A stretch of DNA of 34,037 bases from Candidatus Endomicrobiellum incisitermitis (lineage in GTDB: Bacteria > Elusimicrobiota > Endomicrobiia > Endomicrobiales > Endomicrobiaceae): contig JAISOG010000034.1 in NCBI GenBank assembly GCA_031275795.1, positions 1 to 34,037 on the forward strand, written 5' to 3'. Of the stretch, positions 27,292 through 34,037 are shown piece after piece (positions within the stretch are counted from its first letter, which is position 1; every line of letters starts with the position of its first letter). The position numbers were made by a program, and so were the translations under genes. The notes under the pieces were generated by a model, which worked only from the letters and a program-made list of their open reading frames with translations, was not told the DNA's origin and searched no databases.

Positions 27292-28371
27292 AAAAACAAA
27301 AAGAAAGGATATATGCTTTAAGGAGGTCTCTTTGATTTGGATGCAAAAATACAAAAAATTAAAGAGCTTGAGGTAAAAATATCTGATTTAAATTTTTGGA
27401 ATGATCAAAATAATGCAAAAAAAATTATGTCACAACTTGACAGTTTAAAAGATTTAAACCAATCTTGGACATCTATGAAAAATCAAGTGCAAGATTTAAT
27501 AGATTTGAAAGAGTTGGCTGTTTTGGAAAATGACGAATATACTTTATCTGAAATAGAAATAAATACTAAAAAGCTTGAAAAAGAGTTGTCTGCTTTTGAA
27601 ACTAAAACAAAATTAGGCAGCCAGCATGATAAAAATAGTGCAATTATGTCTATACATGCTGGGGCAGGGGGTACTGAATCTTGCGATTGGGCGCAAATGC
27701 TTGTGAGGATGTATTCTCGATGGGCTGAAGATAAAGGTTTTAATGTAGATGTTGTTGATAGTTTGGATGGGGATGAAGCAGGTATTAAGAGTATAACAAT
27801 GATTATAAAGGGCGAATATGCTTATGGATTTTTACAGTCTGAAATTGGTGTTCACAGGCTGGTTCGAGTATCTCCCTTTGATTCTAATAAAAGAAGACAT
27901 ACGTCTTTTAGTTCTGTAGATGTTATTCCTGAAATAGACGATAATATAAATATTGTTATTGAAGATAAAGATATTAGGATTGATACATATAGGGCTTCAG
28001 GTGCTGGAGGGCAGCACATAAATAAAACAGACTCTGCAGTTAGAATTACACATATTCCAACAGGTATTATTGTTCAGTCTCAAAATGATAGATCTCAAAT
28101 AAAAAATAGAGCAACAGCTATGAAACTTTTGAAAGCTAAACTTTATGAGCTTGAACAAGAAAAACAAAGAGCTTCTTATGAAAAGCATTATAATGAAAAA
28201 GGGGCAATAGAATGGGGTAGTCAAATACGGTCTTATGTTTTTATGCCCTATCAACTTGTCAAAGACCACAGAACAGGTTATGAAAGTTCTCAAATTAACT
28301 TGGTGATGGATGGGGAAATAGATGGTTTTATAGATGCGTATTTATCTTGGAAATTGGAGAAAAAGGATTAA
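27285..28371 (+). CDS. prfB: Peptide chain release factor 2, programmed +1 frameshift
   Basis: RF2 releases peptides at UGA and UAA. The gene starts at ATG 27285 (MLEKQKERIYALRRSL), meets an in-frame TGA at 27333-27335, and continues in the +1 frame as DLDAKIQKIKELEVK; a single base (27333) is skipped. The full product is 361 residues, the normal length. The stop-recognition motif is SPF (196-198), specific for RF2, and the peptidyl-hydrolysis motif GGQ is at 241-243. Taking the downstream TTG (27337) as the start would lose the N-terminal helix. Regulation is autogenous: low RF2 makes the ribosome pause at TGA and shift. It overlaps lnt by 7 nt and is probably the last gene before a sparsely coding gap. 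Confidence 0.97.
27321..27335 (+). promoter_or_regulatory. prfB +1 recoding site (internal Shine-Dalgarno plus CTT TGA)
   Basis: AGGAGG (27321-27326), three bases (TCT), then the slippery CTT followed by TGA. E. coli has AGGGGG-TAT-CTT-TGA, so spacing and slip codon are identical. The internal Shine-Dalgarno here is a perfect AGGAGG. This is the standard RF2 autoregulation signal. Confidence 0.96.
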
Positions 28372-28699
28372 ATATTTCAGCAAGCGTTTATTTTTTTTAG
28401 ACTTTTTATTGTCTTGATAAAATGGGCTCATTATATGATTTAATTTGCAGCGTATCTTATACAACTAGTAGGTACTATGCTAGATTGTTTTAGTATTACT
28501 TCATAGACTTTGCGACTAAAAAACTTTCTCTCTTCGCACAGAATAATACAAAAAAACGCTTTTGAGGCACACTTTTTTAGTCTTGTCTTAACTCCTAGCG
28601 CTCTTCTTGCATAAACGATTGAAATCAACAATTCGCCAGAGGATGCTGTAGTTTAAAACTGTAGAAGTACACGAGGTCTAAACCACGGAAGGATTTGTC
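28372..28699 (+). other. Intergenic stretch without a recognisable gene
   Basis: About 330 nt follow prfB. A 63-codon minus-strand frame (28440-28631, TTG start) crosses it; its translation (VYARRALGVKTRLKKC and onward) has no motif I know and no ribosome site, so I do not call it a gene. A small stem AGTAC/GTACT (28667-28671 and 28704-28708) encloses a GGT-CTAA-ACC hairpin and the AAGGA ribosome site of the next short ORF. No intrinsic terminator is evident after prfB. It may hold a decayed gene. Confidence 0.4.
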
Positions 28700-28816
28700 T
28701 TGAGTACTCTAGATGTTTCTGACAATTTAAAAAAAGTAATTAGGGGTGCGAAGAATTGTGAAATTCAAAAAAAATCAATTTTTAAATGTGGTCAGTTTTG
28801 TTTTGAACAGTTCTAA
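28700..28816 (+). CDS. Possible 38-residue Cys-containing peptide before the ABC exporter pair
   Basis: TTG at 28700 has a good ribosome site, GGAAGGA at 28687-28693, 6 nt upstream. The frame reads STLDVSDNLKKVIRGAKN after the initiator and then a segment with Cys at positions 20, 30 and 34. Its last 71 nt overlap the ABC1 gene in another frame. The first half is amphipathic and leader-like. It might be a secreted peptide precursor, a leader peptide controlling the exporters, or an N-terminal piece of ABC1 separated by a frameshift. The overlapped second half may be only a frame shadow. No known precursor family is recognised. Confidence 0.25.
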   Translation: MSTLDVSDNLKKVIRGAKNCEIQKKSIFKCGQFCFEQF

Positions 28817-30548
28817 GTCACTAGTCTTTGCTGTATTTTTTCAAAAATTAATTGTAGGGCTCATCCCTGCTTTTATGGTTATATCAATTTCAAAATTTAT
28901 AGATACGGTTCTTAGCGTTTTTAACAATAAGTTAGATATAAAAAATGTTTATCCGGCACTGTTTTCAATTATTGTTTTATTGTTTTTTTCGTTGTTATCT
29001 GAAAAAATAATTTACTTTGCAAATATTAAAATCACAAACAAATTAAGAATAAATTTATCGAGTTTAATATTCAAAAAATATGCTAGTCTAGAGTATAAAC
29101 ATCTGGAAGCTCCAGAAACGACAGATTTAATTTTGCGATGTACAATGGCGCCCGAAACTAATTTAATGACTACATTTGAAAATATTTGTAATTTTTTTTC
29201 TTTAGTTTTAACAGTCTTAAGTGTGGTCGTTATCGTTTTGTCTTATGTTTGGTGGGTAGGCATTTTATTAATTGTTTTTTGTATCCCATTGTTTAGAATT
29301 GCACTTAAAAGTGGCAAAGCAAATTATCAGGCCAATGTAGAAGTAACTAACTATAATAAAAAATATTTATATCTGTCTGAGGTACTAACAGGAAGGAACA
29401 GTGTAGAAGAAAGATATCTTTTTGGTTTTGAAGAACTTTTAAATTCCAAGTGGAAAGATAATTTTGAGAAAGCAAGAAAAATTTTGTTTATAACTGAATT
29501 TAAATGGTTTGCAAAAATGAAATCGGGAAGCTTAATAATGTCTGTTATAGCATTAATTACTACTTTAACGGCACTTCCGGCAGTATATGACGGTAAAATT
29601 TCTATTGGAATATTCATTGCAATGGTAAGTACAGTTTATGCGTTAGTCAATAGAATGGCGTTAGAATTTACTACTCTAGTTGATAACATTACAAAAGGAT
29701 TATACTACACAAGCGATTTACAAGAATTTTTAAATTTGAGCGAAGATGAAGGTGCTATGGTCAAACCTAGTGCTAAACCTTTACAATTAGAAAAGATAGA
29801 ATTTAAAGATGTTAGTTTTAAATATCCAAACACAGATAAATATGTTTTAAAAAATTTTTCACTTACTATCGAAAATGGTAAGCATTATGCGATTGTTGGT
29901 ATAAATGGTGCAGGAAAAACAACAATGGTGAAGTTATTAACAGGTCTTTACAAAGAATTTGAAGGACAAATATTAATAAATCAAAAAAACATATCAGAAT
30001 ATACTCCTGCAGAATTAAAATCGCTTTGCTCTATCGCTTACCAAGATTTTTCAAGGTATGAGACTACTTTAAATAAAAATATCGCCATTGGAAATATAAA
30101 TAAAATGATAGCTGAAAATGCCGAAGAAGATTTTAATAAAGCTGTTGAATTATTAGAATTAAATGAATTAATAGATACTCTTCCACAAAAATCTGATACA
30201 CACCTTGGAAAAATAAAAAAAGACGGAGTAGACCTCTCGGGCGGACAATGGCAAAAGATAGCAATTGCAAGACTTTTTAATAATCCTGGTGCGCTTAAAA
30301 TACTTGATGAACCTACGGCAGCTTTGGATCCTATTACTGAAAGTAAACTTTATGAAAAATTTGAAAAAGTTTTTAAAGGCAAAACAACTTTATTTATTAG
30401 TCACAGATTAGGTTCAACAAAACTTGCAAATGTAATTTTCGTAATCAACGATGGTAAAGTACAAGAAAAAGGAAATCATGAAGAGCTTATGAATTTGAAC
30501 GGCACTTATTCTCTGCTTTATAAAAGTCAAAGGAGCTGGTACGACTGA
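28746..30548 (+). CDS. ABC exporter half-transporter 1 (fused membrane and ATPase domains)
   Basis: 600 residues from GTG 28746 (GTG 28758 is also possible). The first 320 residues hold about six membrane helices of exporter type with no N-terminal C39 peptidase domain. The ATPase has Walker A GINGAGKTT (385-393), signature LSGGQWQK (from 497), Walker B ILDEP and the switch His in FISHRLG. The motor appears intact. The stop TGA shares one base with the ATG of the next ABC gene (TGATG), so the two should form a heterodimer made in equal amounts. The substrate is unknown; with a PPTase downstream, a peptide or carrier-made metabolite is more likely than a simple drug, but that is inference. Confidence 0.92.
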   Translation: MRRIVKFKKNQFLNVVSFVLNSSKSLVFAVFFQKLIVGLIPAFMVISISKFIDTVLSVFNNKLDIKNVYPALFSIIVLLFFSLLSEKIIYFANIKITNKLRINLSSLIFKKYASLEYKHLEAPETTDLILRCTMAPETNLMTTFENICNFFSLVLTVLSVVVIVLSYVWWVGILLIVFCIPLFRIALKSGKANYQANVEVTNYNKKYLYLSEVLTGRNSVEERYLFGFEELLNSKWKDNFEKARKILFITEFKWFAKMKSGSLIMSVIALITTLTALPAVYDGKISIGIFIAMVSTVYALVNRMALEFTTLVDNITKGLYYTSDLQEFLNLSEDEGAMVKPSAKPLQLEKIEFKDVSFKYPNTDKYVLKNFSLTIENGKHYAIVGINGAGKTTMVKLLTGLYKEFEGQILINQKNISEYTPAELKSLCSIAYQDFSRYETTLNKNIAIGNINKMIAENAEEDFNKAVELLELNELIDTLPQKSDTHLGKIKKDGVDLSGGQWQKIAIARLFNNPGALKILDEPTAALDPITESKLYEKFEKVFKGKTTLFISHRLGSTKLANVIFVINDGKVQEKGNHEELMNLNGTYSLLYKSQRSWYD

Positions 30549-32329
30549 TGAGCAATTTTCAAAAAAAAGTTAGTGTGAAAAATTTTGTCACATCAATACT
30601 CAGGGTTTTAAAAATGGCTTTTAAAGCAGGTCCTTTATATATATGTATTAACAATGTAATTGCTATTATTCATGGCCTATTGTACGGACTTATAACGCTT
30701 GCAATGCAATTATTTTTTGAATCTGTTATTAGATGTATTCAAAATAAAAATGGCTTAAATGAAGCGATTTTTATGGCATTTGTTCTCTTTGCAGTGGTTA
30801 TACTCGCCCACACAGTAAATGGTTTAAATAACTTTATGGGAACAAGTTATTTTAAAAAAGTAGTAGGTGCTTTAAATCAGAAAATAAATATTAAGTCTTC
30901 AAGAATCGCTCCTATTTCTTATGAAAACCCGAGCTTGCTTGATGATATTAATAAAGCCACTCTAGGAGCAAATAACAGTTTAGGGCTATTATTTACTGTC
31001 ACTACTATCTTTTCTTACTACACTCCGTATTTCTTATTTATGTTTATTTATCTTTATAGACTTAACCCCTTTTTGTCTTTATCTCTTGTAGTCATTTTCA
31101 TTCCGGTTGCTCTTTCGCAATTTTTAAGAAATCTAATATTTTCTAAGTTAGAAGATGAGATCGCACCTATAAGGCGTGAAACAAATTATTATAAAACAAC
31201 TCTAGCTGAAAAGGAAACTCGAACTTTAGGTGCTTTTAGCTTTTTTGAAAACTTGTATATTTCTTCTTTAAATTTATTTAATAAAATTACATGGAAAGTA
31301 GAAAAAAAATCAGGGCTTATTGAACTAATAATGCAAATTATTACACTTGCAGGATATTTGGGCGTTTTATATATATTTGTGTCAACACTCTTGCAAGGCA
31401 AAATTTCTGTGGGTGCTTTTGCAGCAATATTTTTTTCAATGAATATTATGTTTAACACAATGGATACAATAATTTCTAAACACATAGCTAATTTGACACG
31501 AAACATGGGGACAATAAACAATTTTTTGAATTTTTTAGATATGCCTGAAATTGTAGATTCACAAAAAGCTCAAGATGAGAATTTGGACATAAATTTAAAA
31601 AACGTTTGTTTTAGTTATCCAAACAGCAAAAAAAATGTATTAAATGATATTAATTTAAATATAGAATCTGGAAAAACAATCGCTATAGTGGGTGAAAATG
31701 GTTCCGGGAAAACTACCCTTGTTAAACTTATTTTGGGATTATATACACCAACTTCAGGAAATGTAACAATAGGCGGTTTAGATACAAAAAACGTTTCTTT
31801 AAAAAGTTTGTTCAAAAAGTCATCAGCTGTTTTTCAAAACTTTCAAAAATATAAAATGACTTTGTTGGAAAATATTATGATCAGCGAAATAAACTCTGAT
31901 GATAGCGAAAAAATGAATGATTCTCTAAAAAAAGCAGGACTTTCTTTAGATGAAAAAGTATTTCCTCAAAATTATGACACCATGCTTTCGAGAGAATTTG
32001 ATGGTGTAGAATTATCAGGAGGACAATGGCAGAGAGTGGCAATTGCTAGGGGATTATACAGGACGCATGATTTAATTATTCTCGATGAACCCACGGCAGC
32101 TATAGATCCGCTTGAAGAAGCTAATTTATATAAAAAATTTGCAGAGATTTCAAAAGTAAAAACAGCAGTGATAGTTACTCATAGAATTGGTTCGGCAAGA
32201 ATTGCAGACAAAATTGTAGTTATGGATAAAGGGCAAATTTGTGAAATAGGTACACACGATGATCTAATTGATAATTGCGGGAAGTACAGTAATATGTTTT
32301 TAGCACAATCTAAATGGTACACAAAGTGA
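30548..32329 (+). CDS. ABC exporter half-transporter 2 (fused membrane and ATPase domains)
   Basis: 593 residues, built like the preceding half-transporter but clearly divergent from it, as expected for heterodimer partners rather than a recent duplication. An N-terminal exporter membrane domain of about 320 residues is followed by an ATPase with Walker A GENGSGKTT, signature LSGGQWQRVAIARG, Walker B LIILDEPTAAIDP and the switch His in VTHRIG. Both nucleotide sites thus look competent, unlike exporters with one dead site. It starts on the TGATG overlap and its end overlaps the PPTase frame, giving a tight three-gene unit. Confidence 0.92.
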   Translation: MSNFQKKVSVKNFVTSILRVLKMAFKAGPLYICINNVIAIIHGLLYGLITLAMQLFFESVIRCIQNKNGLNEAIFMAFVLFAVVILAHTVNGLNNFMGTSYFKKVVGALNQKINIKSSRIAPISYENPSLLDDINKATLGANNSLGLLFTVTTIFSYYTPYFLFMFIYLYRLNPFLSLSLVVIFIPVALSQFLRNLIFSKLEDEIAPIRRETNYYKTTLAEKETRTLGAFSFFENLYISSLNLFNKITWKVEKKSGLIELIMQIITLAGYLGVLYIFVSTLLQGKISVGAFAAIFFSMNIMFNTMDTIISKHIANLTRNMGTINNFLNFLDMPEIVDSQKAQDENLDINLKNVCFSYPNSKKNVLNDINLNIESGKTIAIVGENGSGKTTLVKLILGLYTPTSGNVTIGGLDTKNVSLKSLFKKSSAVFQNFQKYKMTLLENIMISEINSDDSEKMNDSLKKAGLSLDEKVFPQNYDTMLSREFDGVELSGGQWQRVAIARGLYRTHDLIILDEPTAAIDPLEEANLYKKFAEISKVKTAVIVTHRIGSARIADKIVVMDKGQICEIGTHDDLIDNCGKYSNMFLAQSKWYTK

Positions 32330-32934
32330 GGAGTTTACACATTATAGAGTTGTTCTATGTAAAAACGAATGCGAGTGAGTTTAACAGCAGAATAGAAAAA
32401 GCTAGAACAAATAGTTTATATGCCGAACTATTGGTTAGGTATTTAGCATGTAAGATTTTAAAGATTCCAAATAATCAAGTGATTTTTAAAAGAAATTTTT
32501 TTGGTAAACCTTATCTTATTAACTATGATAGTTTTTTCTTTAATGTTTCTCACAGTGAGGATTTTGTGATTTGCGTTGTCTCATCTAATGAGGTAGGAGC
32601 TGACATTGAGAAAATAAAATCTAAACCATTAGAAATCACAAAAAAACTTTATAATCTGCCAAATGAAAACGAAAGCTTAGATAATTTTTATAATAGGTGG
32701 GTTAAGGAAGAAAGTTATATAAAATATCTGGGCAAAAATATGAAGTTTTCAGCAAAAGCTGTTACTTCTTTAAAACAGGATGTTTGCTTTAAGAGGTATG
32801 ACATTCATCCTGGTTATAAAATTTCAGTATGTTCAAAAGAAAATATATTTTCAGAAAATATTTTTTCAGTAGATAAAAAAATTCTCGATGATTTTTTTAA
32901 TCTTAATAGAGGAGATATCAATGGAAAACTTTAA
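32314..32934 (+). CDS. 4'-phosphopantetheinyl transferase (Sfp/AcpT superfamily)
   Basis: 206 residues if begun at ATG 32314. The enzyme moves phosphopantetheine from CoA to a Ser of carrier proteins. Signature residues are in GADIEKIKSK (G95, D97, E99) and WVKEESYIKYLGK (W129, K131, E132, K137). The length suggests a single-domain Sfp-like form rather than AcpS. The start is open. GTG 32326 overlaps the ABC2 stop as GTGA, while an ATT at 32341 sits 7 nt after a GAGGAG site and would give IELFYVK, close to the usual family start. No carrier protein, NRPS or PKS is in the window, so the substrate may be the fatty-acid ACP or a distant synthase. Operon with the ABC pair. Confidence 0.9.
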   Translation: MVHKVRSLHIIELFYVKTNASEFNSRIEKARTNSLYAELLVRYLACKILKIPNNQVIFKRNFFGKPYLINYDSFFFNVSHSEDFVICVVSSNEVGADIEKIKSKPLEITKKLYNLPNENESLDNFYNRWVKEESYIKYLGKNMKFSAKAVTSLKQDVCFKRYDIHPGYKISVCSKENIFSENIFSVDKKILDDFFNLNRGDINGKL

Positions 32935-33034
32935 TAGAGTTAGAAAAATCCTATTCAAAATATTTGTATGGAATGCTAGAAGGTGTATATGGCAAATTAA
33001 AAATAGCCGTGATAGCTTAAACGGTTAAGCGAAG
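32921..33034 (+). pseudogene. Frameshifted short gene remnant after the PPTase
   Basis: ATG 32921 has a strong AGAGGAG site just upstream and overlaps the PPTase end by 14 nt, as a fourth operon gene would. Its own frame gives an unconvincing run ending at a stop near 33028. Dropping one T at 32929-32932 moves it into a much more protein-like frame, LIELEKSYSKYLYGM and onward, which itself stops at TAA about 33018. It looks like the start of a lost gene. I do not recognise the family. A small perfect hairpin, GCTTAA/TTAAGC with loop ACGG (33015-33030), lies at its end. Confidence 0.35.
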
Positions 33035-33095
33035 TAGAGTAGTTAAGTGCTGTAAGGTGTTTAATTTACTTTGCCTAAAAATTTTATGATAAGGA

Positions 33096-33355
33096 ATGAA
33101 TATTTTCGATTTTGCTTGGATTATTGCTATAAATTCAATTACAGGAACATTTTTTAATATTAAAAGAGAGTGGTTTGTTTTTATTTAGGGAGAATAACTG
33201 TAATAGTTCACTTTATAATTGATCTTCAAAATAAGCAATATGGCAGAGCATTTTTAGATATATTTTTGTTAAGTATAAATATCTATGGTATAATTACCTG
33301 GACAAAGAAAGAAAAAACGGAAAATGGTAATGCACAAATTGATTTACAAGAATAA
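33096..33355 (+). pseudogene. Short PnuC-like membrane transporter, frameshifted
   Basis: ATG 33096 with AAGGA upstream opens MNIFDFAWIIAINSITGTFF-NIKREW, then stops at a TAG near 33183. The reading continues one frame over (from about 33170) as YLGRITVIVHFIIDLQNKQY through YGIITWTKKE to the TAA at 33355. One missing T in the GTTTTTATT run would join the two into about 86 residues with three hydrophobic stretches. The INIYGIITW end resembles the ysiYGwynW phrase of PnuC-type nicotinamide riboside/NMN transporters; short PnuC-like proteins of this size exist. It is either a recent pseudogene or a sequencing error in a homopolymer. The family call is moderate. Confidence 0.55.
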
Positions 33356-33410
33356 TTTCTATTGCACAAATAAAGATTTTGAATTGTCCAATGCAGATTT
33401 TCTAAATTAG

Positions 33411-33521
33411 AAGTTTTTAGCCTTAGATTACTATTCCGGCGGATGCTTAACCCATGGTTACAGATATAACTTTTCGGCAACGCTTTTTGATGTATATCAA
33501 TACACAGTAAATGGGGAATAG
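33411..33521 (+). pseudogene. glyA: Serine hydroxymethyltransferase (GlyA) remnant
   Basis: A 36-codon open stretch between stop codons reads FLALDYYSGGCLTHGYRYNF then SATLFDVYQYTV. It matches the conserved SHMT block (LDLxxGGHLTHGxxxNFSGxLYxxxxYxV) around the substrate-binding HLTHG, with the first His changed to Cys. The same frame extends upstream to ATG 33330 but is broken by TAG 33408. Nothing of the PLP-lysine region or the rest of the enzyme is seen nearby. It is a fragment with no function of its own. A working glyA should exist elsewhere in the genome. Confidence 0.6.
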
Positions 33522-33747
33522 GTAAGACTAAAGAAAAGGTAGAAGAAGTTGTAAAAAAGAAAGAATGTAATGTAGATAAATTTATCAGTTAGGGCGTACA
33601 GTTCCAAGGCAAGGAGGTTGTTCCATTGATCCCAAAAATCCATTAAATATAAATAAAGGTAGTCTCAAAATTTTTGCAACTAAGAATAATAAAAAAGATT
33701 ATGCACTGATTGATGAATATATAGCAATTCAGAGAATAGAACAATAA
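33521..33747 (+). pseudogene. Broken reading frame, unknown family
   Basis: Two protein-like pieces follow the GlyA remnant in successive frames. The first, KTKEKVEEVVKKKECNVDKF, stops at TAG 33590. The second starts about 33586 as LGRTVPRQGGCSIDPKNPLN and runs to TAA 33747, ending in DYALIDEYIAIQRIEQ. Each change of frame corresponds to one lost base. I do not recognise the protein. It may be a separate decayed gene. The remaining bases to the terminator at 33878 show nothing coding. Confidence 0.35.
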
Positions 33748-33877
33748 TTACAATATTTCCCGTTTATAGTAAACACTGTAATGGGTAATGAGAAATTAAA
33801 ATACTATATAATATTTAAATAACCTGATAAGTCATGTAAAAGTGGATTGAGGCAATAATTTTGTTCCTACTAAAAAA

Positions 33878-33918
33878 AAGGAGCAGGCATATATACTTAA
33901 CCTGCTCCTTATTTTTTT
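33878..33918. terminator. Strong bidirectional intrinsic terminator
   Basis: AAGGAGCAGG (33878-33887) and CCTGCTCCTT (33901-33910) form a perfect 10-bp stem with a 13-nt loop, followed by A and seven T. On the minus strand the stem is followed by a run of eight T, so it also ends the convergent OmpA/Pal-type gene. It is the only textbook terminator in the window. Confidence 0.93.
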
Positions 33919-33929
33919 GTGGGTTCGCC

Positions 33930-33950
33930 AAGTACGAATTATTTGTACTT
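33930..33950. repeat. 21-nt near-palindrome downstream of the OmpA-type gene
   Basis: AAGTAC (33930-33935) and GTACTT (33945-33950) flank a 9-nt centre that is itself partly self-complementary (AAT/ATT). It lies between the convergent gene's stop and the terminator. There is no T-run, so it may only add stability to the transcript end. Confidence 0.4.
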
Positions 33951-33964
33951 CATCACTTTATTGC

Positions 33965-34037
33965 TCACTTTCCCACTACTCTTGTTACTACTCTTCTATT
34001 TTTAGCGTGAGCTTCTTCACTGATTCCTGTATCTTCT
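33965..34037 (-). CDS. C-terminus of an OmpA/Pal-type peptidoglycan-binding protein (partial)
   Basis: Only the last 23 codons are inside the window: EDTGISEEAHAKNRRVVTRV then VGK and a TGA stop (33965-33967). SEEAHAKNRRV is the conserved end of OmpA-like domains, including the Arg that helps bind diaminopimelate in peptidoglycan. Whether it is a Pal lipoprotein, an OmpA barrel or a MotB-like protein cannot be told from this piece. It is transcribed toward the shared terminator. Confidence 0.7.
   Translation of the reverse strand, partial: EDTGISEEAHAKNRRVVTRVVGK

Noticed and set aside
28440-28631. 63-codon minus-strand ORF in the gap after prfB
   Set aside because: TTG start without ribosome site, no motif, and no neighbouring genes on that strand; kept only as a note in the gap entry.
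28684-28697. CGGAAGG resembling the SRP RNA tetraloop region
   Set aside because: The required flanking CAGG and AGCAGC elements and the long stem are absent; it reads better as a ribosome site.
33015-33030. Perfect 6-bp hairpin GCTTAA/TTAAGC, considered as terminator or tRNA arm
   Set aside because: No T-run follows and no acceptor, anticodon or T-arm could be built around it.
1-34037. CRISPR arrays, insertion sequences, tRNA or rRNA genes
   Set aside because: No regularly spaced repeats, transposase motifs, terminal repeats or tRNA-like folds were found on reading the intergenic regions of both strands.

Overview
The window is a strongly AT-rich bacterial chromosome segment of ordinary housekeeping genes mixed with cell-envelope and signalling genes. 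The ORF style (A/T-ending codons, short spacers, many 1-20 nt overlaps), a PorV-like outer-membrane protein, an OmpA/Pal-type C-terminus and lnt point to a diderm. The combination of a Ser/Thr kinase-FHA-PP2C operon, very low GC and decayed genes reminds me most of Elusimicrobiota, class Endomicrobia (termite-gut Endomicrobium relatives). That placement is inference from gene style and content; I had no 16S rRNA or database match.

Layout. (1) 170-2989, minus strand: mnmG, a flavodoxin/ferredoxin fusion and a SemiSWEET, overlapping end to end. A readable divergent promoter region lies at 3026-3128. (2) 3176-6268, plus: M50 site-2 protease, trpS (with a predicted 4Fe-4S Cys set), scpA, scpB. 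(3) 6433-15406, plus: a compact five-gene operon of transmembrane Ser/Thr kinase with PEGA domains, double-FHA protein with an extracytoplasmic propeller, membrane PP2C phosphatase, single-domain response regulator, and PorV-like/TPR outer-membrane protein. This looks like a trans-envelope signalling system and is the strongest candidate here for an undescribed one. (4) 15489-17098: a 40-codon ORF of unknown nature and glgA. (5) 17117-20758: ftsX (no ftsE nearby), an EnvC-like LytM protein lacking all metal ligands, a CtpA-type S41 protease and a small membrane-anchored protein where yibQ often sits. Together these look like a septal peptidoglycan-hydrolysis control module. (6) 20755-28371: tsaD, dusB, secA, lnt and prfB, the last with a clear programmed +1 frameshift site. 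(7) 28372-32934: a poorly coding gap, a possible 38-aa Cys-containing peptide ORF, two ABC exporter half-transporters that should form a heterodimer, and a 4'-phosphopantetheinyl transferase in one overlapping operon. (8) 32921-33747: a decay zone with a frameshifted short PnuC-like gene, a serine hydroxymethyltransferase remnant and other broken reading frames, closed by a strong bidirectional terminator (33878-33918). The far end is the C-terminus of a minus-strand OmpA/Pal-type protein.

I saw no tRNA, rRNA, CRISPR array, insertion sequence or prophage. Protein calls rest on motifs read by eye; no similarity search was possible.
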